A stretch of 38,523 nucleotides of DNA, from NCBI GenBank assembly GCA_903838675.1, contig CAILZI010000230.1, positions 1 through 38,523 of the forward strand, read 5' to 3'. The notes under the pieces are model-generated. The model did no database searches and had not been told where the DNA came from. It saw only the letters and a program-made list of their open reading frames with translations. The position numbers and the translations under genes were made by a program. Positions within the stretch are counted from its first letter, which is position 1, and each line of letters begins with the position of its first letter. Shown here piece by piece: positions 1-8,308 of the stretch. The DNA comes from an uncultured Verrucomicrobiota bacterium. Its GTDB lineage: Bacteria; Verrucomicrobiota; Verrucomicrobiia; Verrucomicrobiales; Verrucomicrobiaceae.

Positions 1-174
1 ACAGATTTTGCCGCAAAGACGCGCATTTCGCGGCTGTTCTGGGTGGTTTCCTCCACAGACTGCAATGACTTCGCGAACTCCCTCAGATATCAATGGTGAT
101 AGCGCGACACTAAGACGTGGTCAACACCCCAAGGAGCGCGGGGCGGCGCAATTTTTATTCTGTAAAAGAGGCGA

Positions 175-1356
175 TCAGGTTTGGGGTGGCTCAGTGGAGT
201 TCATGTTGAGGTAAATTTTGCCGGTGCTCCACTCGTCGTTCTGCTCGCAGAGCAGGGCGGAGACGAGGCGCAGCAGCGAGGCTTCGTTGGGGAAGAGTGC
301 GGCGACGCGCGTGCGCCGTTTGAGTTCCTGGTTCACGCGTTCGATGGCGTTGCTGGTGCGCATCCGCCGCTGGTGGGCAGAGGGCAGCGCATAGACGGCG
401 AAGCCTTGCGGGATGTTGAGCTCCATCCAGGCGGCGAGTTTGGGGGCGTTTTTGGCATGGAAGATGACGCGCTCTTTGAGCCGCGCTTGCGCCGATGCGA
501 GGTCAGCAGAGGTGAAGATGGAGCGGATGCTTTCAGCCACCTCGGCACGCATCTCCAGACGCGGGACATAGGCCTGGGCGTTTTGCTGGAGATGGAACTG
601 GCAGCGCTGCCAGGGCACCGAGGGAAAGACGGCCTGGCGTGCAGCGGCCATGCCTGGGTGGGCGTCGCTGACGATGAACTGGGTGCCGCACAGGCCGCGT
701 GTGACCAGCGCAGAGAAGAACTCACGCCAATGTGCCTCCGCTTCACTCAGCGCCACGCTGACGCCGAGGATGGTGCGTTTGCCATCTGTGCCGATGCCGA
801 TGGCGATGAGCACGGCGCAGTCCACCAGCAGGCCGCCATGGCGCACCTTCTCGTAGCGTGCATCGAAGATGAGATAAGGGCAGGCGCCCAGCGGGCGCTC
901 ACGCCAGAGCTGGAGCTGCACATCGAGCTTGGCCGCGCAGGCGCTGACCTGCGTGGAGCTGACGGCATGACCGCAGAGTTCCTCGACGATTTTGGAGACT
1001 TTGCGCGTTGAGACGCCCTGGACATACATTTCGGCCATCGCGAGAGTGAGCGCCTGCTCGCTGCGCACCCCGCGCTCCAGCGCGCCGGGGTAGAAGTCGA
1101 TGCCGTCACGCACCTGGGGGATGCGCAGCTCGACTGCGCCCATGCGCGTGGCGAGGGTTTTGGGCTTGAAGCCATTGGCGTGGCCGAGCCGCCCCTCGCA
1201 GCGCTCATAGGGCCTTGCTTGCAACACGGCGGAGCGTTCTTGCTCCATGGCCTCATTGAGCAGAAGGCGGAAGCATTCGGCGAGATTGGAGGAGCCTTGA
1301 GAGGTGAGGAGTTGCAAAACAGTGTTGAGAAGGTCAGGATCGTCGTGGTGGGTCAT
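175..1356 (-). CDS. IS256-family (Mutator) transposase
   Basis: This 393-residue DDE transposase would catalyse cut-out and insertion of the surrounding element. The likely catalytic triad is Asp165 (in LIFDARYEK), Asp231 (in FIVSDAHPGM) and Glu339 (in SNAIERVNQELKRR). The family motif CQFHLQQNA, with Cys252 and His255, follows the second Asp. The N-terminal part carries the usual HANGFKPKTL and GAVELRIPQVRDG stretches seen in Mutator-type enzymes. The frame is uninterrupted and the length is typical (about 390-410), so it may still be active. Long reading frames on the opposite strand here are shadows. It lies upstream of, and opposite in direction to, the two-component cluster. Confidence 0.95.
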   Translation of the reverse strand: MTHHDDPDLLNTVLQLLTSQGSSNLAECFRLLLNEAMEQERSAVLQARPYERCEGRLGHANGFKPKTLATRMGAVELRIPQVRDGIDFYPGALERGVRSEQALTLAMAEMYVQGVSTRKVSKIVEELCGHAVSSTQVSACAAKLDVQLQLWRERPLGACPYLIFDARYEKVRHGGLLVDCAVLIAIGIGTDGKRTILGVSVALSEAEAHWREFFSALVTRGLCGTQFIVSDAHPGMAAARQAVFPSVPWQRCQFHLQQNAQAYVPRLEMRAEVAESIRSIFTSADLASAQARLKERVIFHAKNAPKLAAWMELNIPQGFAVYALPSAHQRRMRTSNAIERVNQELKRRTRVAALFPNEASLLRLVSALLCEQNDEWSTGKIYLNMNSTEPPQT

Positions 1357-1432
1357 GTGTGGGTTTGGGTTGGATGTGTTTGGCTACACCCCGACACAGA
1401 CCACACTGGCCCACCCCTCGCCACCGAGCGCC

Positions 1433-1506
1433 GCACGCCCCATTGGAGGCTGCTGCGTTCAGCATCGCTACGCTCGCCTCACTGCGCAGCCCCCAATGGG
1501 GCGTGC
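1433..1506. repeat. Long imperfect hairpin inside the IS right end
   Basis: GCACGCCCCATTGG at 1433-1446 is followed by AGGCTGCTGCG. The reverse complement CGCAGCCC/CCAATGGGGCGTGC lies at 1485-1506, giving a stem of roughly 18-22 bp with one mismatch and a three-base bulge. The loop of about 27 bases contains CATCGCTACGCTCGCC. It could block transcription into the transposase from outside, as hairpins near IS ends often do, or be an independent REP-like element. No T-run follows, so it is not a standard terminator. Confidence 0.6.
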
Positions 1507-1631
1507 AACGCAAGGCTAAAGCCTTTTACAGAACAGACTTTACACCCCCATCACGGCCCTGATCATCTGAATCCAAAGCGAGTGAAAGCTCAAGATGGCC
1601 GCTTCTCTCTTTGGTACCGGTTCTGTTTCAT

Positions 1632-2963
1632 ATGAGCTCTAAAAACTCATACGTTCATTCACTCATGGTGCTGCTGGCCACCGCGGTTTTGATGACCGGT
1701 TACCAGTTCATCAAGATGTGGTTTTTTCCAAAAATCACTCTTTGGCAGTCGCATGCCATGACGATTGCGGTTTCCAGCAGTCTGGCGGCGCTGGGAGCTT
1801 TCTATGTCTCACGCCACAATGAGCGGCTGCATCGCCGCGCCGACGAGGAAACTTCCGCGCGCCAGCAGGCTGAGGCCGAACGCGAACGCTTTTTCACACT
1901 CTCACTTGATCTGCTGTGCATCACAGGAAGGGACGGCTTTTTCAAACAAGTCAACCCGGCCTTCACCCAGACACTTGGCTACACTGCTGACGAACTGCTC
2001 GCGCGACCCATGCTCGACTTGGTCCATCCGGACGACTACACAAGCACAGTCGCCGAACTGGAAAAACTCAGCAGTGGCGAACGAACCATTCATTTTGAAA
2101 ACCGCTACCTGTGCAAAGATCACTCATGGCGTTGCATCTCATGGAAAGCCCAGCCGGAGGTCGGACGGGGGCTGACCTACGCCACCGGTCACGACATCAC
2201 CGAGCAAAAGGAGGCGGCGGAGAAGATTGCACGGCTTAACGCGAGCCTGCAGCATCAAGCCGCACAACTTCTCGAAGCCAACAAAGAGCTGGAATCCTTC
2301 TCGTACTCGGTATCCCACGACCTGCGTGCGCCTTTGCGGCACATTCAGGGTTATGTCGAAATGTTGCAGAAGAACATTGATGGCCAGTTGTCAGAGAAAG
2401 CCCGGCGCTACCTCAAAACCATCAACGAAGCGAGCACGGACATGGGCCAGCTCATTGACGATCTCCTTGCCTTTTCCCGCATGGGCCGCATGGAAATGAG
2501 TGAAGGCTTGGTCGATTTAAACCACCTGTTGCAGGAAGCCCTCCACGGGCTGGAGCCAACGACCCAGCATCGAAACATCCAGTGGAAGATCGCACCTCTG
2601 CCCGCAGTCATTGGAGATGCCGCCGTCCTCAGGCAGGTGCTGGTCAACCTGGTGGGCAACGCTGTGAAATACACCCGTCCGCGAGATCCCGCGCAAATCG
2701 AAATCGGCACCGCTGGCGAGGAGGATGGGCGGCTCATTCTGTTTGTGCGCGACAATGGAGTGGGCTTCGACATGCAGTACGCGCACAAGCTCTTTGGCGT
2801 GTTCCAACGACTGCATCGCGCGGATGAATTCGAAGGCACCGGCATTGGCCTGGCAAACGTGCGCCGCATCATCGCCCGGCATGGCGGACGCGTCTGGGCT
2901 GAAAGCAAAACCGGTGAAGGCAGCACCTTCTATTTCACCCTGAAACGATCAACGAATTCATAG
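1632..2963 (+). CDS. Membrane-bound PAS sensor histidine kinase
   Basis: A 443-residue kinase that probably senses a signal through its PAS domain and phosphorylates a response regulator. Two membrane segments lie at about residues 11-30 and 42-60 with almost no periplasmic loop, so sensing is probably cytoplasmic or intramembrane. A PAS domain follows at about 85-195 (LDLLCITGRDGFFKQVNPAF). The HisKA domain has phospho-acceptor His229 in SYSVSHDLRAPLRHI. The ATPase domain shows the N-box Asn343, the G1 box DNGVGFD and the G2 box GTGIGL. The kinase core resembles the phytochrome-like class, which typically pairs with Rcp1-type regulators, and one starts 20 bp downstream. I chose ATG 1632; an in-frame start at 1611 would add seven residues before the first helix. 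Confidence 0.93.
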   Translation: MSSKNSYVHSLMVLLATAVLMTGYQFIKMWFFPKITLWQSHAMTIAVSSSLAALGAFYVSRHNERLHRRADEETSARQQAEAERERFFTLSLDLLCITGRDGFFKQVNPAFTQTLGYTADELLARPMLDLVHPDDYTSTVAELEKLSSGERTIHFENRYLCKDHSWRCISWKAQPEVGRGLTYATGHDITEQKEAAEKIARLNASLQHQAAQLLEANKELESFSYSVSHDLRAPLRHIQGYVEMLQKNIDGQLSEKARRYLKTINEASTDMGQLIDDLLAFSRMGRMEMSEGLVDLNHLLQEALHGLEPTTQHRNIQWKIAPLPAVIGDAAVLRQVLVNLVGNAVKYTRPRDPAQIEIGTAGEEDGRLILFVRDNGVGFDMQYAHKLFGVFQRLHRADEFEGTGIGLANVRRIIARHGGRVWAESKTGEGSTFYFTLKRSTNS

Positions 2964-2983
2964 AATCCAACCCGCCCCAATCC

Positions 2984-3451
2984 ATGCCCCACCTCCAACG
3001 AATCCTGCTCGTAGATGACAGTCCGCGCGACACTGAAATGGCGCTGGATGCACTGGCCACCTACAATCTGGCCAATGAAGTGGTCACCCTGCGCGATGGC
3101 GCCGAAGCACTTGATTATCTCTACATGCGCGGCCCGTTCGCGGAACGCACCAACGAACAACCTGCGGTCATCCTGCTCGACTTGAAGATGCCCAAGGTGG
3201 ACGGACTGGAGGCGCTGCGCCAGATCAAAGGGGACCCGGAGCTCAAAGTCATTCCCGTGGTCATGATGACCTCCTCGCGCGAAGAGCAGGACCTGATCAA
3301 GAGCTACCATCTGGGGGTCAATGCTTATGTGGTGAAACCTGTGTGCTTCCATGAATTCGTCGAAGCCGTGAAAATGGTCGGGGGATTCTGGGCGATGATG
3401 AACGAACCGCCTCCGTGCAGCGTGCAGCCAAGCCATGAGGTAAGAAAGTAA
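2984..3451 (+). CDS. Rcp1-like single-domain response regulator
   Basis: A 155-residue receiver domain with no output domain. Acidic Asp11 and Asp12, phospho-acceptor Asp66 in LLDLKMPKVDG, Thr96 in MMTSS and Lys118 in VVKP are all present. The extended loop LDYLYMRGPFAERTNEQP between helix 2 and strand 3 is characteristic of the Rcp1 family that partners phytochrome-like kinases. It starts 20 bp after the upstream kinase and ends 21 bp before a hybrid kinase, so the three are almost certainly one transcription unit. It probably carries phosphoryl groups between the two kinases or acts by protein contact, because it cannot bind DNA by itself. Confidence 0.93.
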   Translation: MPHLQRILLVDDSPRDTEMALDALATYNLANEVVTLRDGAEALDYLYMRGPFAERTNEQPAVILLDLKMPKVDGLEALRQIKGDPELKVIPVVMMTSSREEQDLIKSYHLGVNAYVVKPVCFHEFVEAVKMVGGFWAMMNEPPPCSVQPSHEVRK

Positions 3452-3472
3452 TCGCCGAACCAAGCCGACACC

Positions 3473-5482
3473 ATGCACGCTCCATCCGCGCCCACCCGAA
3501 TCCTGCATCTCGACGACAGCCTGCGCGATGCCATGCTGGTGGCCGATCTGCTGGATGCCAACGGCGTGTGTTGTTATATCAACCATGTCTTGAGTCGCGG
3601 CCCCTTTGAACAGGCATTGCGGCAGCAGGGCCATGATTTGATCCTCTGTGACTTCAATCTTCCAGACTTCGACGGTCTGACCGCTTTGAAACTGGCCAGA
3701 GCGAGCTGCCCCGACGTTCCGGTGATCATTGTCTCAGGAGCAATTGAGGCCGAAGAAGCAGTAAAATGCCTGAAAGCAGGCGCGACAGACTATCTATTCA
3801 AACAGCGGCTGGAGCGGCTCCCTTCAGCCGTCCAGCGCGCATTGGAGGAGCATCAGGCTTTGAAACAGCGCAGGCTCGCAACCGAACACATCCGGCGGCA
3901 GGCTCGGCTCATCGATCAGGCCACCGACGCCATCTTTGTCTGTGATCAGTCCATGGCCCTCAACTTCTGGAATCCGGCGGCCACCAAACTCTACGGATAT
4001 ACCCAGGCTGAGATCAGCGGAGATTCCGTGTTCCGAGTGATTTTCCGCGAACCCGAGGAACGCATCAGCGCCATCTTTCAGGAAGTGCTGCGCGCCGGTC
4101 AGTGGCATGGCGAGATACGCCAAAAAAACAAAGACGGGCGTCCGTTGATCGTCTTTTCCCAGCTCACCCTGCTGACAGACGCACAAGGCATTCCTGACGG
4201 TGTCCTCGCCGTCAATCATGACCTCACCGAAGCCAAGGCGCTGGAACAGCAGCTGCTGCGTTCGCAACGACAGGAGGCCTTGGGTGCCCTGGCAGGAGGC
4301 GTCGCTCATGACCTGAACAATGCCCTCGCCCCCATCATGATGGGGGTGGATCTGCTTAAAGCCAAATATCCGGGCGCGCCCGGCATCGTGGACTTGTTTG
4401 ACAGCAGCGTAAAGCGCGCCGCAGCCATGATCCGTCAGTTGCTGACCTTTGCCAAGGGCTCGGAAGGAGAACGCAGTCCGATCCAGGTCAACTATCTCAT
4501 CCAGGAAATGGGGGCCATCGTCGAGTGCACCTTCCCAAAAAACATCACCATCACGGTGGAACGTGAGAAAAATCTCCCACCCGTGCTGGCTGATGCCACG
4601 CAACTGCATCAGGTGCTGTTGAATCTATGCGTCAACGCCCGGGACGCCATGCCTTTGGGCGGCAAGCTCACCCTGACGACAAAAAAGGTGGAAATCAGCA
4701 GTGTGCATCCGGGCATGCCCCCCAATGCCAGGGTCGGTCTCTTCGTGGCTCTTCAGGTCAATGACACCGGCACCGGCATCTCGGCGGAAATTCGCGATCG
4801 CATTTTCGATCCCTTTTTCAGCACTAAAACTCCGGACAAAGGCACCGGCCTGGGCCTGTCTACCGTCGTGGGCATCATCAAGGGGCACGATGGCTTTCTT
4901 GAAGTCTCATCCGCCCCCGGCCAAGGGACGACTTTCACCGCTTTTTTGCCCGCCGACACTTCTGCCACGGAGGCCGAGCCGGTCGCTCAAAAGAAAATGC
5001 CCTTCTACGGGCAGGGTGAAACCATCTTGTTCGTGGATGACGAAACGGCCGTGCGAGAAATCGCCCGCGAAGTTCTGGTGCGCATGAATTTCCAGGTCGT
5101 GCTGGCCAGGGATGGTCTCGAAGCCTTGGTATGGCTCGCCGAACATCCGTCTGTGCATGCCGTCATCACCGATTTGCACATGCCCAATCAGGATGGACTT
5201 TCGTTTGTGGGCATACTCAGAAAAATCCTGCCAGAAATTCCAATCATCGTTTCCAGCGGTCGTCTGGAAGAGGAGACCGAGCGTCAATTCAAAGCGTTTG
5301 GAGTCACCAGCTTCCTGGACAAACCCTGTGATGAATACCAGCTTGCAGCAGCGCTTGGCAGCATCTTTGCGCCGGCGTCATCGGCCACGGCCGCTCCAGT
5401 TTATCGGCCAGGCCTGAAGCATGAAGCTCCCGAGCGGTCTGTCTCCTTGCTGCCAATGACCGCGCCTTCAACCGTGGTTTGA
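3473..5482 (+). CDS. Hybrid histidine kinase REC-PAS-HisKA-HATPase-REC
   Basis: A soluble 669-residue hybrid kinase. The N-terminal receiver (about 8-125) has Asp60 in LILCDFNLPDFDG. A PAS domain spans about 143-255. The HisKA domain has His279 in GGVAHDLNNALAPI. The ATPase has Asn388 in NLCVNARDAM, the DTGTGIS box and the GTGLGLSTV box. The C-terminal receiver (about 517-632) has Asp567 in ITDLHMPNQDG and Lys617 in LDKP. The dimerisation region is of the NtrB-like type. A receiver at each end lets it take phosphate from the upstream kinase and regulator and relay it onward. It is third in the cluster, with no DNA-binding output gene following, so the final target lies elsewhere. Confidence 0.94.
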   Translation: MHAPSAPTRILHLDDSLRDAMLVADLLDANGVCCYINHVLSRGPFEQALRQQGHDLILCDFNLPDFDGLTALKLARASCPDVPVIIVSGAIEAEEAVKCLKAGATDYLFKQRLERLPSAVQRALEEHQALKQRRLATEHIRRQARLIDQATDAIFVCDQSMALNFWNPAATKLYGYTQAEISGDSVFRVIFREPEERISAIFQEVLRAGQWHGEIRQKNKDGRPLIVFSQLTLLTDAQGIPDGVLAVNHDLTEAKALEQQLLRSQRQEALGALAGGVAHDLNNALAPIMMGVDLLKAKYPGAPGIVDLFDSSVKRAAAMIRQLLTFAKGSEGERSPIQVNYLIQEMGAIVECTFPKNITITVEREKNLPPVLADATQLHQVLLNLCVNARDAMPLGGKLTLTTKKVEISSVHPGMPPNARVGLFVALQVNDTGTGISAEIRDRIFDPFFSTKTPDKGTGLGLSTVVGIIKGHDGFLEVSSAPGQGTTFTAFLPADTSATEAEPVAQKKMPFYGQGETILFVDDETAVREIAREVLVRMNFQVVLARDGLEALVWLAEHPSVHAVITDLHMPNQDGLSFVGILRKILPEIPIIVSSGRLEEETERQFKAFGVTSFLDKPCDEYQLAAALGSIFAPASSATAAPVYRPGLKHEAPERSVSLLPMTAPSTVV

Positions 5483-5530
5483 ATAGTCATTGTGCCTCGA
5501 ACACAGGCTCGAAATGTGAACTCAACCCTC

Positions 5531-5824
5531 TCACCGGAACATCGGCAGCAACACGCCGACAACGAGGATGAGCAACAACACCAGAGCCACCCACCACCAG
5601 AGGTTGGTGGTCAGGGTTTGCTTGGAGGTCTTGCCGCCAAACTCGCGGGCCACGAAGTCGTCGTAGTCGAATTCATCATCGGGCAGATCCAGACCATCGG
5701 CGTGAGTGTCGCCGCTCCAGCCTGACTTCGCACAGGCACCGCAGTCGTCGCAGGCGGCGGCTCCGCGGGGCACCCACTCACCACACACCGGACACTGGCC
5801 CGGAGGTTTGAACCGGCCGCTCAT
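5531..5824 (-). CDS. Zinc-ribbon, tail-anchored small membrane protein
   Basis: A 97-residue protein with an N-terminal cysteine cluster: CPVCGEW (Cys11, Cys14) then CDDCGAC (Cys25, Cys28, Cys31). This is a zinc-ribbon-like arrangement with one extra Cys. An acidic stretch (DLPDDEFDYDDF) follows, and a single C-terminal membrane helix at about 75-95 (WWWVALVLLLILVVGVLLP). The topology would leave the zinc ribbon in the cytoplasm. Its ATG overlaps the stop codon of the upstream small gene (ATGA, 5821-5824), indicating translational coupling. Function is unknown; small proteins of this layout are common in Verrucomicrobia and Planctomycetes but uncharacterised. Confidence 0.75.
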   Translation of the reverse strand: MSGRFKPPGQCPVCGEWVPRGAAACDDCGACAKSGWSGDTHADGLDLPDDEFDYDDFVAREFGGKTSKQTLTTNLWWWVALVLLLILVVGVLLPMFR

Positions 5825-6078
5825 GGCGCGGTGGTTGTAGAAGGTTGGCGGGAGAGAGGCTGATCGCTCGCGGCAAAGTGGGCGGGAGAGGTGTGCAAAC
5901 GGCGAAATGAAGGGGTGTCTGCCATCCCGCCCTGATTGAGCAGTGGCATCCAGCCCGCCTGACGTGAATGATTTTCCACCGGGCCACGGCGCAAGGGCGT
6001 GAGCATGATCAGCACCACCGCGAAAGTCACAGTGGCGGCGAGCGTCTGGCTCGTGGTTCTGGCGCGCTGCCGGGTCAT
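5821..6078 (-). CDS. Small single-helix membrane protein, unknown function
   Basis: An 85-residue reading frame with one predicted membrane segment near the N-terminus (TLAATVTFAVVLIMLTPL, about 12-29). A hydrophilic tail follows with no recognised motif. Support comes from the ATGA overlap with the zinc-ribbon gene and from a good sigma70-like promoter directly upstream. The -10 box ends only 12 bp before the ATG, so the leader would be only a few bases long. I do not recognise a family. It could still be a leader ORF rather than a functional protein. Confidence 0.5.
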   Translation of the reverse strand: MTRQRARTTSQTLAATVTFAVVLIMLTPLRRGPVENHSRQAGWMPLLNQGGMADTPSFRRLHTSPAHFAASDQPLSRQPSTTTAP

Positions 6079-6090
6079 GAATTAATGCCG

Positions 6091-6118
6091 ATTATTAACA
6101 TTTACGAAATAATGTCAA
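6091..6118 (-). promoter_or_regulatory. Sigma70-like promoter for the 6078-5531 genes
   Basis: Read on the minus strand, TTGACA (6113-6118) is followed after 16 bp by AATAAT (6091-6096). That is a perfect -35 box and a 5-of-6 match to the -10 box. It sits in a short AT-rich island within GC-rich surroundings. The start codon at 6078 is 12 bp past the -10 box, so the mRNA would be leaderless or nearly so. Confidence 0.65.
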
Positions 6119-6178
6119 CCGACGAGTTTGCCCGCCCTTTTTGCTTGTTTTCACCCGTTTCTCAGCCAGCGATGCGCG

Positions 6179-7276
6179 GTGATTTTGATCCTAACCGCAG
6201 GTTTTGGCGATGGGCATAACACCGCCGCACGCTCTGTGGCGGAGGCTTTGACACGCCTGTGCCCCGAAGAAAAAATCGAGACCAGCGATCTCATCAGCGA
6301 GGCCCTGCCGCTGATCTCCGATGTGTGCAAAAGCCTCTATCAGTTCGCCATCACCCACTGGCCCGCCGGCTGGCGCATGACCTATGACCTGATGGGCAGA
6401 CCTTCCCTCACCGGGCCAGACGCCCTCTGGCAGACCGCCATGGTGAACGCCCTCAAAGAGCGGATCAAGACGCAGCAGCCACGTCTGATCATCAGCACGT
6501 ATCCTCTGTATGCCATCCTGCTGGAATCCTTGTCCAAACAGCAGGCCGTGCCACCGCTATGCACCGTCATCACCGACTCCATCAGCGTAAACCGCGTCTG
6601 GGTCATGTCCGGCAGCGAGCTTTTTTGCGTGGCCGATGACGAGACGAAAAAAGTGGTCGTCGGCTTCGGTGTTCCGGACTCGAAGATCCGTGTCACAGGC
6701 TTCCCGGTGGATCTCGCGTTCACGGAGCCGCTGCCCGACCTGCCCCCGGTTTCGCATCCCCGCATTCTCTACCTGCCCTCCACGACGGGCCGACGCGTCG
6801 CCGCCACGCTGGAGGCGCTGAAGGCGCTCTTCCGCAGCGGCGTCAAAATGACCCTGCCTGTGGGCAAGCACGACAAACGCCTCTATCACGTCATGCGCCG
6901 CTTCACAGACTCCATGCCGCCGGGCACCATGGAAATCATCGGCTGGACCAAACGCATTCCCGAATTTCTGCGCACACATGATGTCGTCATCTGCAAGGCG
7001 GGCGGTGCCATCCTGCATGAAGTTTTGGCCGCCAAAATCCCCGCCGTAATCGACTACGTGGTACCCGGCCAGGAGGAAGGGAATGCCGAGATGCTCACCA
7101 AGCATGACGGTGGCATCGTCACCAACAACGCCAAGGAAACGGCGGCCGCCGTCGAAAGCATCCTCACCAACAACAACGCCGTGGGTCGCCGCATGCGTGC
7201 AAACATGGCCAAGATCAGCATGCCCGATGCCGCCGTACGCACCGCCAAGGCCGCTCTGACCATCGCGACTGCCTAA
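6179..7276 (+). CDS. MurG/MGDG-synthase-like glycolipid glycosyltransferase
   Basis: A GT28-type glycosyltransferase likely to transfer a sugar from a nucleotide donor to diacylglycerol or a related lipid at the inner membrane. The N-terminal ILILTAGFGDGHNTAARSV matches the MGDG-synthase N-domain, where the Gly-rich loop and His bind the lipid acceptor. The C-terminal half has the donor-site signature ICKAGGAILHEVLAAKIPAV followed by PGQEEGNAEML. The start is uncertain. GTG 6179 places the first beta strand at the N-terminus, as in relatives, and gives 365 residues. TTG 6128 in the same frame adds 17 residues (382 in total). The stop overlaps the next start as TAATG. UgtP-like glucosyltransferase is the closest functional guess; donor and acceptor cannot be read from sequence. 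Confidence 0.82.
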   Translation: MILILTAGFGDGHNTAARSVAEALTRLCPEEKIETSDLISEALPLISDVCKSLYQFAITHWPAGWRMTYDLMGRPSLTGPDALWQTAMVNALKERIKTQQPRLIISTYPLYAILLESLSKQQAVPPLCTVITDSISVNRVWVMSGSELFCVADDETKKVVVGFGVPDSKIRVTGFPVDLAFTEPLPDLPPVSHPRILYLPSTTGRRVAATLEALKALFRSGVKMTLPVGKHDKRLYHVMRRFTDSMPPGTMEIIGWTKRIPEFLRTHDVVICKAGGAILHEVLAAKIPAVIDYVVPGQEEGNAEMLTKHDGGIVTNNAKETAAAVESILTNNNAVGRRMRANMAKISMPDAAVRTAKAALTIATA

Positions 7277-7674
7277 TGGAGGAACCGCTGTTACCAGTGC
7301 CCGTCGTCTGCGCCATCATCGTGCGTGGCGGGCGCATCATGCTGGCGCAACGCCCGCCGGACAAAAAGCTCGGTGGCCTGTGGGAATTCCCCGGTGGCAA
7401 GGTCGAGCCCGGTGAATCCGCCGAAGCCGCGCTGCATCGTGAACTTCAGGAGGAACTCGGCTGCACCGTGCGCATCACGCAAACACTCACGCCATTCGTC
7501 CACGCTTATGACTGGGGCAGCATCGAACTCATCCCGTTTGTCTGTGAACTCACAGCTGAAAGCCCCGAGCCGCATCCGCATGAGCACACCGCCCTGGCAT
7601 GGGTGGAGCGAGCGGAATTGCTCAGCTATGAGCTCGCACCAGCAGATGTGCCATTGCTCAAGGGTTTGATGTAG
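7276..7674 (+). CDS. mutT: NUDIX hydrolase, MutT-like (8-oxo-dGTP diphosphatase)
   Basis: A 132-residue NUDIX enzyme. The NUDIX box runs from GGKVEPGESAEAALHREL to QEELG, with every conserved Gly, Glu and Arg in place. The segment LGGLWEFPGGK before it is typical of MutT enzymes that remove 8-oxo-dGTP, and the length matches MutT (about 130). The start ATG overlaps the glycosyltransferase stop (TAATG, 7273-7278), so it is translated by coupling. Its 3' end overlaps by 17 bp the convergent nuclease gene. Other NUDIX substrates cannot be excluded. Confidence 0.88.
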   Translation: MEEPLLPVPVVCAIIVRGGRIMLAQRPPDKKLGGLWEFPGGKVEPGESAEAALHRELQEELGCTVRITQTLTPFVHAYDWGSIELIPFVCELTAESPEPHPHEHTALAWVERAELLSYELAPADVPLLKGLM

Positions 7675-8308
7675 AAGGCCCCGCCTTCGGTTTTCCCCAC
7701 GCACCACGCTGCTTGGCCCTGGCCTCGTGCTCCAGCGCACGCAGGTGATTTTCAAAGTCGTATTCGCGACGGCCATCCGGCATCCACGTGCCTTTGGTGT
7801 GGATACGGCACAGTCCGGCCTTCACCAGTTTTTCGGAAAGCTCCTCGCCATCGTCAAAGAACACCAGCGCATACGAGCGGGCGCTGTCATAAACGCGTTC
7901 CCAGCGTGTTTGGATCGTGAAGTGCTGCTCGCTCAGCAATTGCTCGGTGAAGGCTTTCGCTTCCAAGCCCAAGCCCACCGTTTGTGGAATGCTCAGGCCG
8001 CCGAAATAGGCCGCCTGGTCTTTGAGCCGGTTTTTCACCAGTGCATACTGCCGTTTTTCCGGACAATCGACGAAGTAGAGCCGCAGCACGTGCTCGGTGC
8101 CGTCATGCGCGATCTTGAAACTGTCGCCATCGTTGCTGGCATCTTCAATAAGATGGGCATCGACGAGTTTGACGAAGCGGGTCTCTGTCTCCGGTGGCCT
8201 GGATGAGGCCGGTTTATTGCGGTAGTGATTCCAGGCCTGCAGCAGCGCGAGGGACAGCCACAGCAGCCCCCACAAAAATCGCGCCCCGCTCGACGACCGC
8301 CGTTTCAT
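7658..8308 (-). CDS. Membrane-anchored staphylococcal-nuclease-like protein
   Basis: A 216-residue protein with an N-terminal membrane anchor or uncleaved signal (FLWGLLWLSLALLQAW, about 11-26) and an SNase (thermonuclease) domain at about 43-205. Residues that match the S. aureus nuclease site are visible: DGDSF (61-65), then LRLYFVDCPE with Arg76, Asp81 and Glu84, and a later Arg144 in YDSARSYALV. It probably cleaves nucleic acid outside the cytoplasm in a calcium-dependent way. It is the last gene of the minus operon, its ATG overlapping the queE stop by four bases. It ends inside the convergent mutT gene (17-bp overlap). Confidence 0.87.
   Translation of the reverse strand: MKRRSSSGARFLWGLLWLSLALLQAWNHYRNKPASSRPPETETRFVKLVDAHLIEDASNDGDSFKIAHDGTEHVLRLYFVDCPEKRQYALVKNRLKDQAAYFGGLSIPQTVGLGLEAKAFTEQLLSEQHFTIQTRWERVYDSARSYALVFFDDGEELSEKLVKAGLCRIHTKGTWMPDGRREYDFENHLRALEHEARAKQRGAWGKPKAGPSTSNP

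Larger units (their letters stand above)
158..1533. mobile_element. IS256-family insertion sequence, approximate limits
   Basis: The element surrounds an intact Mutator/IS256-type transposase. An 11-bp perfect inverted repeat, TTCTGTAAAAG, lies at 158-168 and in inverted orientation at 1523-1533. The resulting length of about 1.38 kb is normal for the family. Similarity between the ends continues weakly outward (about 6 of 12 positions), so the true tips may lie up to about 15 bp further out. I could not find a convincing 8-9 bp target duplication at either set of limits. A strong hairpin at 1433-1506 sits between the right end and the transposase start. The family is clear; the exact ends are uncertain. 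Confidence 0.75.

Noticed and set aside
181..1011. 276-codon open frame opposite the transposase
   Set aside because: Shadow of the IS256 transposase; no independent motif.
149..1545. Target-site duplication flanking the IS256 element
   Set aside because: The 8-9 bp on each side of the inverted repeats do not match at the limits tested.
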